Shown here: positions 1-10,592 of the stretch, piece after piece | How the letters are laid out: every line of letters starts with the position of its first letter | Numbering within the stretch: the stretch's first letter is position 1 | NCBI GenBank assembly: GCA_030141605.1 | Contig: JAQGDQ010000548.1 | Location: 70,318 to 110,317 of the forward strand | Direction: 5' to 3' | Source of the DNA: Tubiluchus corallicola | Taxonomy: Eukaryota > Priapulida > Priapulimorpha > Priapulimorphida > Tubiluchidae | DNA length: 40,000 bases | The notes under the pieces: model-generated | The model's database searches: none | Told to the model about the DNA's origin: nothing | The model's input: the letters and a program-made list of their open reading frames with translations, nothing else | Made by a program: the position numbers and the translations under genes

Positions 1-40
<40 letters not shown>

Positions 41-55
41 GTCTTTCTCTTTCCT
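1..55. repeat. (CT)n microsatellite
   Basis: An almost pure CT dinucleotide run opens the window and decays into CT-rich sequence by about position 55. It continues off the left edge. Confidence 0.95.
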
Positions 56-1227
56 TTGTGTTTTCCCTCTAATACCAAAATACATTAATTACACTATTTA
101 ACTTGCAAGATAAAAAACAACTAACACATCCAATATCAGAAAATACTAAAACTTAAGCTTGAAATCAATAGCTAAATTTTTACATACCACAAGAACGAGA
201 AAGATTCCCTGTTGCAAACAGAACGACCACATCTTTAACGAACGTGAACGCAATAGTAAATTCAATCGGGCTCAATTAATTGTTTAAACTGAAAGTGCAA
301 GTTGAATTGGTGGTTAAACCATGTGCACTGTCCGAATCGAGAATTGTGGGTCAGTCGTTCTGTTAGGAGTGGTCTTTCAATTAGACCGACTGGGGGGGTG
401 GGGGGTGGAGAATACAAGCGGCTTAGCATTGAGATTAAAGAAAGACTATGAAGGTAGTCAATCACACGTATCAAATAGGTAATTGTTCTCTTGAAGGTCA
501 AAATGCCAACCGGAAATTGATTCGGAAGCGGAAGCTAATTTAAATGTGCGCTTTATTTTGAGATTAAACGTGCAGAAAAGTGACGATTTTAAACTTATTC
601 CTTTCGCTATTCCGTAATTTCTTCCCTCGTTTCTTCGAGCACTTTGCCTTTTAGTTCATTTTTGATTTTATTTCGCTCGTTTGTTGTTTGCCTGTTCGTT
701 TGCCTGTTCGTTTGCCCATCAAATGTGTAGTCAATGCGAGGTTGTGATATAACTAGTGGCGCCTTCGCGCACGTACATTTTGCAACTGCTGAGTATTTTA
801 AAGTATTTAAGACATTTAGTATGCATGCAATGCTGATCTGTACAAAGTCGTCTCTAACGTACTGTACCTTGCGCAGTTTTTTACGCTATGTAGATTTTTT
901 AGTTTTCCATTTTGTCACCATTTTTAGTCTATTGTTATTGGCTTAAATCAAAATAACTATTAACAGATCAAATAACTGTCAGTTTTAAAATTTTATTAAT
1001 TTTAAGGGCAGAAAATACTCTCGTATCCCACGGGATACAACGGGTATGAAAGGGTTAACAGATTAAGCATTCCAATCCGACACGAACTGCACTGAGCAAT
1101 TATTGATAGTTTGAAAAAAATGTTATATTTTATTGCTGGGGGGTATAAACACGTTGTTGTGTAGCTTGAAAAATCGTTGATTGGTTCGTGGTCTAGTGCG
1201 ACTTATTAGTGTACCGGTCGTTGCATG
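56..1227. other. non-coding stretch, no gene seen
   Basis: No convincing coding region is visible. A G-rich tract sits at 391-407. At 1024-1058 a short palindrome (arms TATCCC and GGGATA) is followed by GGGTTAA, which resembles the end of a small TTAA-targeting MITE, but no matching second end was found. Confidence 0.5.
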
Positions 1228-1508
1228 AATGATTGTTGATTGGGTGGTTAGTTGGTTGGTTGGTAAGTTGATTGTTTCGTTGGTTTGTTGATTGATTGGT
1301 TGACTGGTTGGTAGATGGGTTTGTTTGTTGGATTGTTGGTTAGTTTGTTTGGGTATTAGTTGATTGTTAGTTGGCTGGTAGGTGGGTTGGTTTGTTGGTT
1401 AGTTTATTTGTAGACTAATTGATTGTTGGTTGATTTGACTGTTGTTGTTATTGGTTGGTTGGTTGGTAGGTGGGTTGGTTTGCTGGGTTATTGGTTAGTT
1501 TTTTGTAA
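1228..1508. repeat. degenerate GGTT-rich simple repeat
   Basis: About 280 bases are built from irregular TTGG, TTGA and TTGT units, such as GGTTGGTTGGTAGG. It is a strongly strand-biased (G+T) low-complexity tract. The units vary too much to give one period. Confidence 0.8.
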
Positions 1509-1911
1509 ATTAGTTTGTTCTCATTTAGTATTTTAAAGAGTAAATTGTTTTGACCTACGCGGTTGAAGAATGGGTTGAGTTTTCCTTTAACTATGCTCTA
1601 TCCATCCTTCGCATTTAAGTCTGATACTTTTAAAGCCAACTTTCTTCGTTCAATTGTGTCTGAACAAATTTGGTCGTCAAAGGGTACAAAAATCTGAATC
1701 AAAGGGTTAAAATAACAAAGTACAAAGGGGATTAAATTTACCATCTAGTTAATTTCATACTTTTGAAATTCAATGAAAAACATTTTGTCGTGTTTGTTGA
1801 AACTTCTGTTATTTTGCCCCATTTAGAGTGCACGAGAGATACGGTCTTGTTTGCAAACAAATACGAGCCTAATTCTCGAACTGAGAAGCGATTCTGCCAT
1901 AAACGCTTACA
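1509..1911. other. non-coding stretch, nothing recognised
   Basis: AT-rich sequence with only chance-length open frames. A 64-codon frame at 1763-1957 shows no recognisable domain. Confidence 0.5.
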
Positions 1912-2976
1912 ACAGTCAATCCTGGGGTGTAAGGCACTCGCTTATAAGGCACTGTAACAATGTACAGTATCATTTGTGTGAAATCGGCTAATGTAGAAAA
2001 TTTCAACCATCCAAACAAAAACACTCTGATACACTTTGGCCTCTAGTCTACTCTATTTTTAAGGAGAAATTCTTGTGAAAGGTGAAAGGACCTTAATTTG
2101 TTCTTGGCTGATCGGTTGGTTTTGTCTGGATTAGCAGCAGAACACTGCACGGCTTGGGCTGTAGTAAACAGGCTATCAATAAAATAGTGTGTACGATTAC
2201 GCAAGTGTACCCCAGACTAAGCTACTCAATAGGCCAACTTAGAGTGCCTGAAAAGGGTGTTTTTTTCTTAATTTTATCCAATTAAATCAATTGTAAATGT
2301 TTAAACAAATTGCACGATTGGATAGCCGAGATTCTCCTGAATAGAACAGTACCTAAATTGTCATCGCTTAATTATGTCTGTAAAGTCATAAATCTTATAA
2401 TACCCATTTTGAATGGTGTGGCCCTGAAGGAATTAAATAACCTTTTTCATCAGATATTTCTTGATAACATTGTAGAGTAAACCTTAGGTATAAGGTACTT
2501 ACTTATAAGGGACATTCACTTATAAGAGACCACCAACACCGGTCTTGATTTTTCGTAACGTTTTACCTATGTAAAAATTTTCGTATATGAGGTACTCTGA
2601 TATAGGATAAGGGATTTTCGGTTATAAGGGACGATCTCTTCAGGTCCCGCGTAATAGAAACCCGGGTAAACTACCTTGCATATATGGGACCCTACGATCA
2701 AAGCGAAATTGATCGATTTTTAACCTTAATTTTTCATAAACTCTGCCTTCGAACAGCTCGGTTTCCGATGTCACATACATCTCTCATCATTGAAGGAGCT
2801 TCCTACATACCGTTTTGCACTTGAATGTGTAGCAATAATCCATAAAAATATGGTAAAAGTACAGGTCTAGATACACCTTCGGTCTGACTCAACTTCGTCC
2901 ATAAGGGACATCGGATATAAAGGACGATTTTTTCCTGTCTGGAGGTGTCTCTTATATCCGAGATTGACTGACTGTA
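1912..2976. mobile_element. decayed cut-and-paste DNA transposon, pogo/Tc1-like ends
   Basis: The left edge (ACAGTCAATC at about 1912) is mirrored by GATTGACTGACTGTA at 2962-2976, suggesting imperfect terminal inverted repeats with TA flanks. The motif TATAAGGGAC and its variants recurs inside both ends (about 1940, 2500-2530, 2620, 2680 and 2900-2955). Repeated sub-terminal motifs of this kind are usual in pogo/Tigger-like and related MITE families. No transposase frame survives, so this is either a non-autonomous copy or an old relic. The family assignment is inference. Confidence 0.42.
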
Positions 2977-3100
2977 GTATTACATTAAAAATTCTGTAAT
3001 ATTTAACCGCTGGGTGCAGTCGCCAAATCGACCTTGGTATTCTAACCATATTTTGCCCCAAAATTCCTGCCAATTAAGTATGTTAACACATATATAAGAA

Positions 3101-3310
3101 CAGTTAGCACAGTACAAACACTTTCAGTTCGTGTTTGTTTATATGAAATGCGTTTCAACAACTCTAAGCGCTGCTATCACCGTACATACACTTTCTGTTC
3201 TCAGTCTTTCATGTGAAACGCAGGCTGTAATATAATTAATTTCATAATTGTTAGCACAGCACAAACACCTTCTAGTTTCAGTATTTCACATGAAAATTCT
3301 CGCTGTAGCA
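3101..3310. repeat. about three tandem copies of a ~75-bp unit
   Basis: A unit containing TTAGCACAGTACAAACAC, then a CTTTC/AGT segment and an ATGTGAAA-like segment, recurs near 3104, 3172 and 3247 with diverged copies. It directly adjoins the 34-bp minisatellite. Confidence 0.7.
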
Positions 3311-3313
3311 TGA

Positions 3314-3958
3314 TTAAATTGTCTGACAGTTGTTTTGATAGATGAATTTAAATTGACTGATAGTTGTTTTGATAGATGAATTTAAATTGCCTGATAGTTG
3401 TTTTGATAGATGAATTTAAATTGTCTGATAGTTGTTTTGATAGATGAATTTAAATTGTCTTATAGTTGTTTTGATAAATGAATTTAAATTGTCTGATACT
3501 TGTTTTGATAGATGAATTTAAATTGTCTGATGGTTGTTTTGATAGATGAATTTAAATTCTCTGATAGTTGTTTTGATAGATGAATTAAATTGCCTGATAG
3601 TTGTTTTGATAGATGAATGTAAATTGTCTGACAGTAGTTTTGTTAGATGAATTAAATTGTTTGATAGTTGTTTTGATAGATGAATTTAAATTGTCTGATA
3701 GTTGTTTTGATAGATGAATTTAAATTGTCTGATAGTTGTTTTGATAGATGAATTTAAATTGTCTGATAGTTGTTTTGATAGATGAATTTAAATTGTCTGA
3801 TAGTTGTTTTGTTAGATGAATTAAATTGTTTGATAGTTGTTTTGATAGATGAATTTAAATTGTCTCATAGTTGTTTTGATAGATGAATTTAAATTGCCTG
3901 ATAGTTGTTTTGATAGATGAATTTAAATTGTCTGATTGTTGTTTTGATAGATGAATTT
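3314..3958. repeat. 34-bp minisatellite, about 19 copies
   Basis: A 34-bp unit is tandemly repeated about 19 times. Each unit carries GATAGATGAATTTAAATTG followed by TCTGATAGTTGTTTT. Most copies differ by zero to three substitutions, and a few have one-base losses in the TTTAAA segment. The uniformity indicates recent expansion or homogenisation. Open frames reading through it are by-products of the period. Confidence 0.97.
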
Positions 3959-5384
3959 CCTTGCAATCTGTGTCTTTGCTGTACTTGGCTCCCTGGTGGA
4001 ATTGCCCCCAAGTGGCTACGCATGTGGCAGGTATCATGGTCGGTTCTGGAGAGGTCTGGAGAGATCCTGGAAGCGGCAGGTTGTGAGATACTGTACAGAA
4101 GAGACAGACAGAGGCATGATCTTCATACAAGTGTTTTGCATGCTGTGATAACAAAATTTATATGAGACGACCTCAAGCCAAAAAATGCTATTATTTGTGT
4201 TGCCGAAAAGATTGCTGTCCAGAAGGTTGGCTGCATTTCAAGCGCTGTGAAAGTAACGATTGGACTCTGGAGTTAAGAGACGCTGCACAACGTGGATTGA
4301 AGCCACTTTCCATGTGTTTATAATTAACAGTGTTTTCTGCCATAAGATTTTTTAAATACATCTTATATAGTAGGCTATACTGTATCTTCTTATATGTAAT
4401 TTAGCTGGTTAAATAATGCTCATTATAACTTGGTATAACGCAATGGTGCTGCGTCGTTTGCTTGATACCTTTATGCTTTTACACTAGTACTACCTCCACC
4501 ATCATTATCGCTATCATCACCACCATAAAAGCCATCATATTCCGTATTTATTGTTGTTTTAGGGACACTAGAATCAGCAAATGAACAAACAAGCAAACAG
4601 ACGGGCTGACAGAACAACAAACAAACAGCATCAAGATCATAAGCTGATTAGGCATCAAATAAATACACTACAATCGTACTATTAATGACCTTTGTAAATC
4701 GACTCATTGGACTTCAAAGGGTTGAAAGAAATTATTCTGTTAATTTGTATTACCAATAATTTACCACTAGGTCCAGTAATAGAGATCGTGGTATTCAAAA
4801 ATTAAAGAAGAAGAAGAATGGTACGCGTATTTAAGCACAAGTGTTATATAAAGGATAGAGGCAGAGAAGTACTTGTGGCGTGTAGAGCAATCTTGTTACT
4901 TTCCTGTAAGAATACTGCTGCTAACACATCATGAGCACTTATGTATACTAAAACAGTGTTAATAATTATAATTATCATAATGTTTATTTGCGTGTTTAAC
5001 ATTAACTATGTAGATAAATTATGTAACATTATCTGTTTCGAGCAAAATCTTTAATAAAACAAAAATACGATTTAAAAAGACACAAAACATTAGCAGACTA
5101 ACAAAGAATAGTCATATTTTATACGGAAATTTTTTGGCAAAACACAAATCGTAATGTAGGTAGAAATCAAATCACTCGATTTAAGGAATCCCTGATCACC
5201 TGAACGGAGGCAAGGAAATTTACCTGTTCATAAGTTGAGGTGGTCTAGGGGAAGAAGTCATATGAAATACTGCAAGGAAGAAGTGTAGGAGGATCCCGCT
5301 CCTCATCACTTAGAGAATAGAGATTTTACTTACGTTAAGTACTAAATGGTGTGCAAAACACTGTGCATAATCATTTCTAGTGTA
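3959..5384. other. non-coding stretch with a small cysteine-rich frame
   Basis: Mostly featureless DNA with a CAT-rich patch near 4490-4530 and a CAAA-rich patch near 4575-4620. One short frame at 4162-4323 encodes about 53 residues with a CCRKDCCPEGW cluster. Nothing else supports it as a gene: there is no clear start context and no recognised family. Confidence 0.35.
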
Positions 5385-5463
5385 TAATAATAATAATAAA
5401 AACAACAATAATAATAATAATAATAATAATATTTATAATAATAATAACAACAACAACAACAAC

Positions 5464-5497
<34 letters not shown>

Positions 5498-5500
5498 TAA
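5385..5500. repeat. (TAA)n/(CAA)n compound microsatellite
   Basis: TAA trinucleotides are interrupted by a central block of CAA units, then resume as TAA. Confidence 0.95.
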
Positions 5501-5679
5501 TGACAATATAGCTTTTTAGACGATTCCCTACTTAGGCTGCCTACGTACGACACTGGTTTCCCCCCTCAAATTTAGCGCTATTCGCGTAACCCACACCAAT
5601 CTTCGACGGAGTAACATGGCAATTCACGTAATATTGAAGAGCACCGTGATTGCTCGTCGGCTGGCTGTTGCTGTTTGAC

Positions 5680-5910
5680 AAGCCACTGGCGTAGCAGTGT
5701 GTAGTTTTTTGCTGGATTACTGCTGGGTTTACCTGTCTGAAGGCGGATTTTTTTATTTTAGAATTCTGCCTGCCCAATGTCTACAATAGACGTGACGGGC
5801 GTATGACGATGATGTTGTGTTTACCTGTTTTAACGACGGATTTCTTTTACTTTAGCTTGAAGGTAGATTTCTTTTACTTCAGATAATTCTATCTGCCCAG
5901 GGTTTACAAC
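5680..5910. repeat. dispersed repeat, family A copy 1
   Basis: The segment with TTTTATTTTAGAA and then CTGCCCAATG resembles the one at 12579-12682. It is also partly duplicated in tandem within itself: 5700-5800 against 5815-5910, both ending near a GACGGGC or AACGGGC motif. The family is unknown. Confidence 0.6.
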
Positions 5911-6165
5911 GGACGCAACGGGCATAATTATGATGATGAGAATGGTAAGAGTATGATTATTTTGGAGTAACATTAAACGTTCTAAGCATTACGGCAAGTA
6001 ACGGACGATTGTTAAGCTGCAAACGGATAAGCGACTGTATTGCTTTGAGTATTGTAACTGTATAGATAAGCATGTAAAACTTTGACTAGATTAAATATAC
6101 ATTTCTGCTACTTAGTACTTAATTTAATGCCAAATCTATTTTCAATACTATAATGTTTATATATG

Positions 6166-6170
<5 letters not shown>

Positions 6171-6212
<42 letters not shown>
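6171..6212. repeat. (TA)n microsatellite
   Basis: Pure AT dinucleotide run. Confidence 0.95.
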
Positions 6213-6215
<3 letters not shown>

Positions 6216-6267
6216 AAAACACCTAAAAAATGTCATGAGCCTGTAAGTAAACTTGTGTTTTTAATAA

Positions 6268-6387
6268 GGGGCAGCTGACCAAGTGACCAATAGGTCTTTC
6301 GCTGCTCCTTGTCAGCTGCAATGAAATGTAATAATAATTATGACGAATTTTAACTGCTATTGAGAAAATAAAATTGAATTGAATTGA
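6268..6387 (+). mobile_element. LINE 3' end fragment, + orientation
   Basis: A short hairpin (GACCAATAGGTC, 6285-6296) is followed by a TTTCGCTGCTCC segment, AATAAA at 6367 and an (ATTGA)n tail. This is the usual layout of CR1/L2-like non-LTR retrotransposon 3' ends. No coding part remains, consistent with a severely 5'-truncated insertion. Confidence 0.6.
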
Positions 6388-6436
6388 GTGGCATCGCTAG
6401 AGCTTGAGGTGCCCGCGGCGGCACTAGCAATGCTCT

Positions 6437-6592
6437 ATAATAATAATAATAATAATAATAATAATTTTTATTTGTTTGCCTTCCAAATAAATACAACAAA
6501 AAACTATAATACCAATATTCAACAATATTAAAAGAAGGGCGGGATGGCAAAAGACCAAAATGGTCATCTAGACATGGTCATCAACATGCTAG
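6437..6592 (-). mobile_element. LINE 3' end fragment, - orientation
   Basis: On the minus strand a hairpin (GACCATTTTGGTC, 6553-6565) is followed by a TTTTGCC segment, further 3' sequence and an (ATT)n tail at 6437-6464. The plan matches the neighbouring plus-strand fragment but the sequence differs, so it is probably a second, related family inserted in the opposite direction. Confidence 0.58.
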
Positions 6593-8098
6593 ACACCCTT
6601 TAACTTCAATGTCTCTGTTCTTTCTATACTCCTCCTAGATGCTCCGTCCCTAACTAGTGAAACTTCCAATCACTGCATGGCTAGTATGCATAATTATATA
6701 AAAATAAATTATATAAGCATGAAAATAAATATTAAATGGGCAAAGAATTAATTAAGATTAACTAGGTGGCAGGCAATTGTAGAAAATACAATATCCTTCA
6801 ATATCATAACAATTTGAACTGGAACATACTATTTTTTCAAGAGTGACTTACGTCAAAGAATTATTACCGCATTTTGCCATTCGCTAGTTAGATGGGCACA
6901 AGTTTTGCGTCTTGGAAATGAGTTGCTCGATAAAAACAGGCTATGGATGTACCTCTCAGTCCAGAAGTGTTCGTTTATGAACAGGTGCACAAAGAGCTGA
7001 TTCTTGAGCATGTCACTAAACTTGAAATTTGAATTTTAAACTTCAAATTTGTAGAGTTTTTGTATATCACACCGAATGTTGTACGGCAGCACTGTACTTC
7101 AATTTCTACTTTTGCAAACAAGCTCATGGAATTTCTGTCTTGTTGAGAATTATGTTCAGTTGTGATGTCGTTGCTGTTTGGGCTGGCCTGCCATTCATTA
7201 AATTTTTAACCGATTATTTAATTATCAGAAAACTTTGACTTAATTATAGGTAATGAAATATATATTTTTACAGTACTTTAGAGAACAAAAAAAGAGGTAT
7301 ATGAAGTAGGTTTCAGAAAAATCGTCTTAAGAAACTATATTACCATGTAGCAATTTTATGCACATATCTTACTTGCATTAGAAGGAATTTTTGTTTGTTT
7401 TCATTATAATCTCCCGCAATACTGTTCTGACCGCGCCATTACATTACGTCATCTACGCAAACGTGAATCAAGGGAAGAAAGGGCAATATTAAATTACATC
7501 CCAAAAAACTTTCCATGCAAATCTATATCACTTAGCATTTCGCTTACTTACTAGAAAGGCTTATGTAACTAGAAATGATAATTTAAAATGTTCGTGCCAA
7601 TTGGTAAAATGTCGCTGACTTGCCCTCCAGGGCGCACCACTCACTAACCAAAAAAACGGATTTTCAATCTTATTGACAAGATACACACGTAGCGGTTTTT
7701 AGATTGCATCAGGCATTTGACTTTCTACACTTCTGACAGAATCAACTTTTTTAGTCCGTCTGATCAAAGTGCTGCATTTTTAAAAATGCCGGCCGGGACA
7801 TCCCGCATTTTAGACCATTTTTCTTACTATTTCCTCAAACAAATTCAATAGCTTAAAAGTCATTATGTCACCTCAAACTTTTGACTCTTAATTACACACC
7901 AATACACTAGTATACACCCTAGTATAGCATATAATTGCGCACAGCGACATCTTTGCCAAAAATTTCAATTATCACTTGAAGGGCAAAAATGTTTTTACAG
8001 TAAAATCATTAATGCAGAACTTTTTACTCGATATAAGTCATTAAAAGCTACCACTAAACATTCTGAAGCTTATAATCCAGAAAAAATATTCACTTTGC
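6593..8098. other. non-coding stretch, nothing recognised
   Basis: AT-rich DNA. Chance frames such as 7029-7238 have no domain and a base composition like their surroundings. Confidence 0.5.
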
Positions 8099-8183
8099 GT
8101 GCTGTAACTGCTATTATGAAAGGGTGGGCCCAGGTCCCTTGGGCCTACCCTCTAAATCTGCCCCCCCCCTAACTATGCCACTG
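8099..8183. repeat. hAT/MITE-like terminal segment, copy 1
   Basis: The segment starts GCTGTAACTGCTATTATGAA and ends with a CTAAATCTGCC motif, a C run and CCACTG. It matches 17649-17743 in order and spacing. Read on the minus strand it begins CAGTGGCATAG, typical of hAT-type termini. The opposite end was not located. Confidence 0.5.
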
Positions 8184-8434
8184 TGAAATTTGAATTTTTT
8201 ATTAAGTGAAAAAGTGCTATAGAATTTTCACTGAAGGATTTTTCTTTGTAGGTTTTTCTTTGATACATGGTGGACATTTCACACATGACCTGCGCTTGAT
8301 GAATCATTGCAGCTTAGCTAATCTCTTCATGGATATAGTGAGCAAAAGTGATCAAAAGACCATGTTTGTTTGCTAAACTCAAATCGACAGATTGTTACGG
8401 TAGAACAACTATCGTAAAGAAAGAGTTTTACTCC

Positions 8435-9985
8435 ATGCCAGTGTGCGATGGAAAGATGCATCGCCATGATCATTTATCTACTGAAAGTATGACGTCGTCC
8501 GATGTACATAATCTTGTTGAACCAATAATCAAGATTGAAGATAATAACGTGGGCTGTAATCAGTTTCAAACATGGCAACATGGCTTACACAACGAAGCTT
8601 GCAGTCCGTGCACGAATGTGTCTATTGATATTAAATTGTTAAACAGTCGGACAGAACAGATGCACTTTTGCGACGCATTACACTCTAGCAGCTGTCCTGC
8701 AACTGGAGATGGCAAAAATGAATCTCGTTTCCAGCACACGCTTTCAACGGAGGGTTACAAAAGAAAGAAAAAGAAAAGAGAGTTACATGTAGAACCTCGT
8801 TGTGGATTACAAGTAGATTTACGTGACAGATGCGATCCATCAGCTACGTCTACTATGCGTAATTCTGAAGGAAGTAATGACAGATGTGCAGCTGCTTGCA
8901 AAAGTTACGAGGAAGAATTCGCCATTTTGAAGTTTTACGAACAAAATCCTCAGTTGAGTAAAAAAGTCGTAGCACGTAAATTTGGTATGAAACCTCAGGC
9001 GCTAAACGACACCTTGAAAATCAAGGATAGGGTTAAAGAAGAGCCCAAAAAGTTGTGGAATGCAGGAAAAGGTGATGCGGAACGATTGAAGATAGTTTCT
9101 CACCCCAAACTATGCTCTTTAGCGAATAGGAGCTTGAGAAGGAACATCATGAAGCGTACGGGCAGAACGTACCAGGAAAAATATGCCATAATCAAGTTTT
9201 ACGAGGAAAACCCGCTGCTGAAAAAGAAAGACATCGCGTCCAAATTCGGCGTCAAACCTCAGACGTTAGTCGACGTTTTGAAGAACAAGGACGCCATCAA
9301 GGAAAGAGTTGAAAAGCCGCGCGACGCTAGAAAAGGTGCAATAAAGCGGACTAGAAAAGTTTCGTTCGCGGATGTCGACACGGCTCTGCTGCTCTGGGTT
9401 CAACAGCATTCGGGCTTGTACATCAACGGTGATTTACTGTACACGAAAGCAGACCAGCTCTGCAGAAAATTCGGATACCGGAAAACCGTCTCTCATGGCT
9501 GGCTGAGCCGCTTTAAAGAGCGTCACGGTATGGCAAAACCTCGAAAGACATCTAGACCCGAGTCTGTTGTTGACCATTCAAAGAAAACTGACCGACTTGA
9601 GTTGGTTTGTGACGGGTCAAACAATGAAGTTTCCGACGAATCAAAGAACAAATTTTGCCCTTCGTTAAGCGATGAAGTTTGCGATTGTGATTACTCGAAA
9701 CTGGAATTTTTTAACGAATCAGCTAGTCGTGCATGCGATGAGTCGAATGGTGCCATTTGCAATAACGCAGACGTAAAGATATGTGGTGTTGCAGAAGATG
9801 AGCATGATACCACTATGGTAAATCCACCTTCTGTTAAACAGGTTAAACAAAGTTTGAACGTTTTGCGCCAGTACGCTTTGTGCAGGGCAAACGCTCAATT
9901 CACTGAATACGTGATGCAATTTTCTCATCGTTATGATGAGTTTATAAAATGTCGATTTGGTGGAAGCAATGCAAGTTCAAATTAA
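8435..9985 (+). CDS. Psq/CENP-B-type HTH DNA-binding protein (Tigger-derived, no DDE domain)
   Basis: The protein has about 516 residues and is probably nuclear and sequence-specific in DNA binding. I chose the ATG at 8435: the same frame is closed by TGA at 8339, and the only earlier in-frame start-like codon is GTG at 8348. A possible splice acceptor (TTTTTCTTTGTAG, ending 8251) suggests this is the last coding exon. The N-terminal third is acidic/serine-rich with a lysine motif (IIKIED) of the SUMO-acceptor type. Two Psq-like helix-turn-helix units follow, around YEEEFAILKFYEQNP and YQEKYAIIKFYEENP. Then comes a CENP-B-type unit running from ADVDTALLLWVQQHSG to WLSRFKERHG. Pogo/Tigger transposases use this DNA-binding layout, but no DDE catalytic domain follows; instead there is an acidic linker and a helical tail near LNVLRQYALCRANAQF. 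The frame is long and uninterrupted, so it is probably a domesticated transposase-derived host gene. The target and pathway are unknown. Confidence 0.8.
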   Translation: MPVCDGKMHRHDHLSTESMTSSDVHNLVEPIIKIEDNNVGCNQFQTWQHGLHNEACSPCTNVSIDIKLLNSRTEQMHFCDALHSSSCPATGDGKNESRFQHTLSTEGYKRKKKKRELHVEPRCGLQVDLRDRCDPSATSTMRNSEGSNDRCAAACKSYEEEFAILKFYEQNPQLSKKVVARKFGMKPQALNDTLKIKDRVKEEPKKLWNAGKGDAERLKIVSHPKLCSLANRSLRRNIMKRTGRTYQEKYAIIKFYEENPLLKKKDIASKFGVKPQTLVDVLKNKDAIKERVEKPRDARKGAIKRTRKVSFADVDTALLLWVQQHSGLYINGDLLYTKADQLCRKFGYRKTVSHGWLSRFKERHGMAKPRKTSRPESVVDHSKKTDRLELVCDGSNNEVSDESKNKFCPSLSDEVCDCDYSKLEFFNESASRACDESNGAICNNADVKICGVAEDEHDTTMVNPPSVKQVKQSLNVLRQYALCRANAQFTEYVMQFSHRYDEFIKCRFGGSNASSN

Positions 9986-10174
9986 ACTTTTTTCACGAAA
10001 TATATTGCTCCTGACTTAGGTAACATAAGTACTGACCTTAATATGGCAAAATTATAATGCATGGTTTCAACTGATGCAAAATGCAAGGCATGGAAAATTC
10101 CTAAAATGGATATTAATTTTATTAGTTGTAGAATCTGATGTACTATTGAAACCTTAGCTTAGTATTTTTACATG

Positions 10175-10454
10175 CTTGCAAAATCCATAGCAACCACACT
10201 TTCGTACGGTTGCTAAGTGTTTTGTAGAGACGCGACGAAAAACAATGGCTGATTTCAACATCGAATTTCTCAAGATTATGTTTTTCAGTGCACAGCCTGC
10301 ACCTCAACTTCAACGTGGATTATCTCAGCTTAGAAATAACGTAGAGCGATGAATTTGGTATCAAAATGATCATCATGAAATGGAGATTCTGGATATGTGA
10401 ATAACTAGAAAAGCTTAATAGCCGACTCATGGATAATTTTGCTATGCAAGCACA
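10175..10454 (+). repeat. long inverted repeat, left arm
   Basis: About 280 bases match the reverse complement of 13004-13265 along nearly the whole length, with scattered substitutions and small indels. Landmarks shared in inverted order are AAGTGTTTTGTAGA, TCTCAAGATTATGTTT, GGATTATCTCAGCTTAGAAA and GCTATGCAAGCAC. This arm could be the terminal inverted repeat of a ~3.1-kb DNA transposon. Confidence 0.85.
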
Positions 10455-10548
10455 CATATTGCAATTGTAATTTTAATAATGCGCAGAATACCGTTCATGT
10501 TGGTTTATCAAATCAAATGCATATGTATTAACTGGTAATCAGTATAAT

Positions 10549-10592
10549 ATAATCTATCTATCTGTCTACCTATCTATCTATCTATTTATCTA
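10549..10592. repeat. (ATCT)n microsatellite
   Basis: Tetranucleotide run with a few substitutions (GTCT, ACCT, ATTT). Confidence 0.92.

Noticed and set aside
391-407. G-quadruplex regulatory site.
   Set aside because: Two long G runs with minimal loops are suggestive only; there is no nearby gene to regulate.
3314-3958. Regular repeats resembling a CRISPR array.
   Set aside because: Units are contiguous with no unique spacers and the genome is animal; it is a minisatellite.
4162-4323. Small cysteine-rich secreted peptide gene.
   Set aside because: 53 codons, no signal peptide, no conserved spacing and no supporting context.
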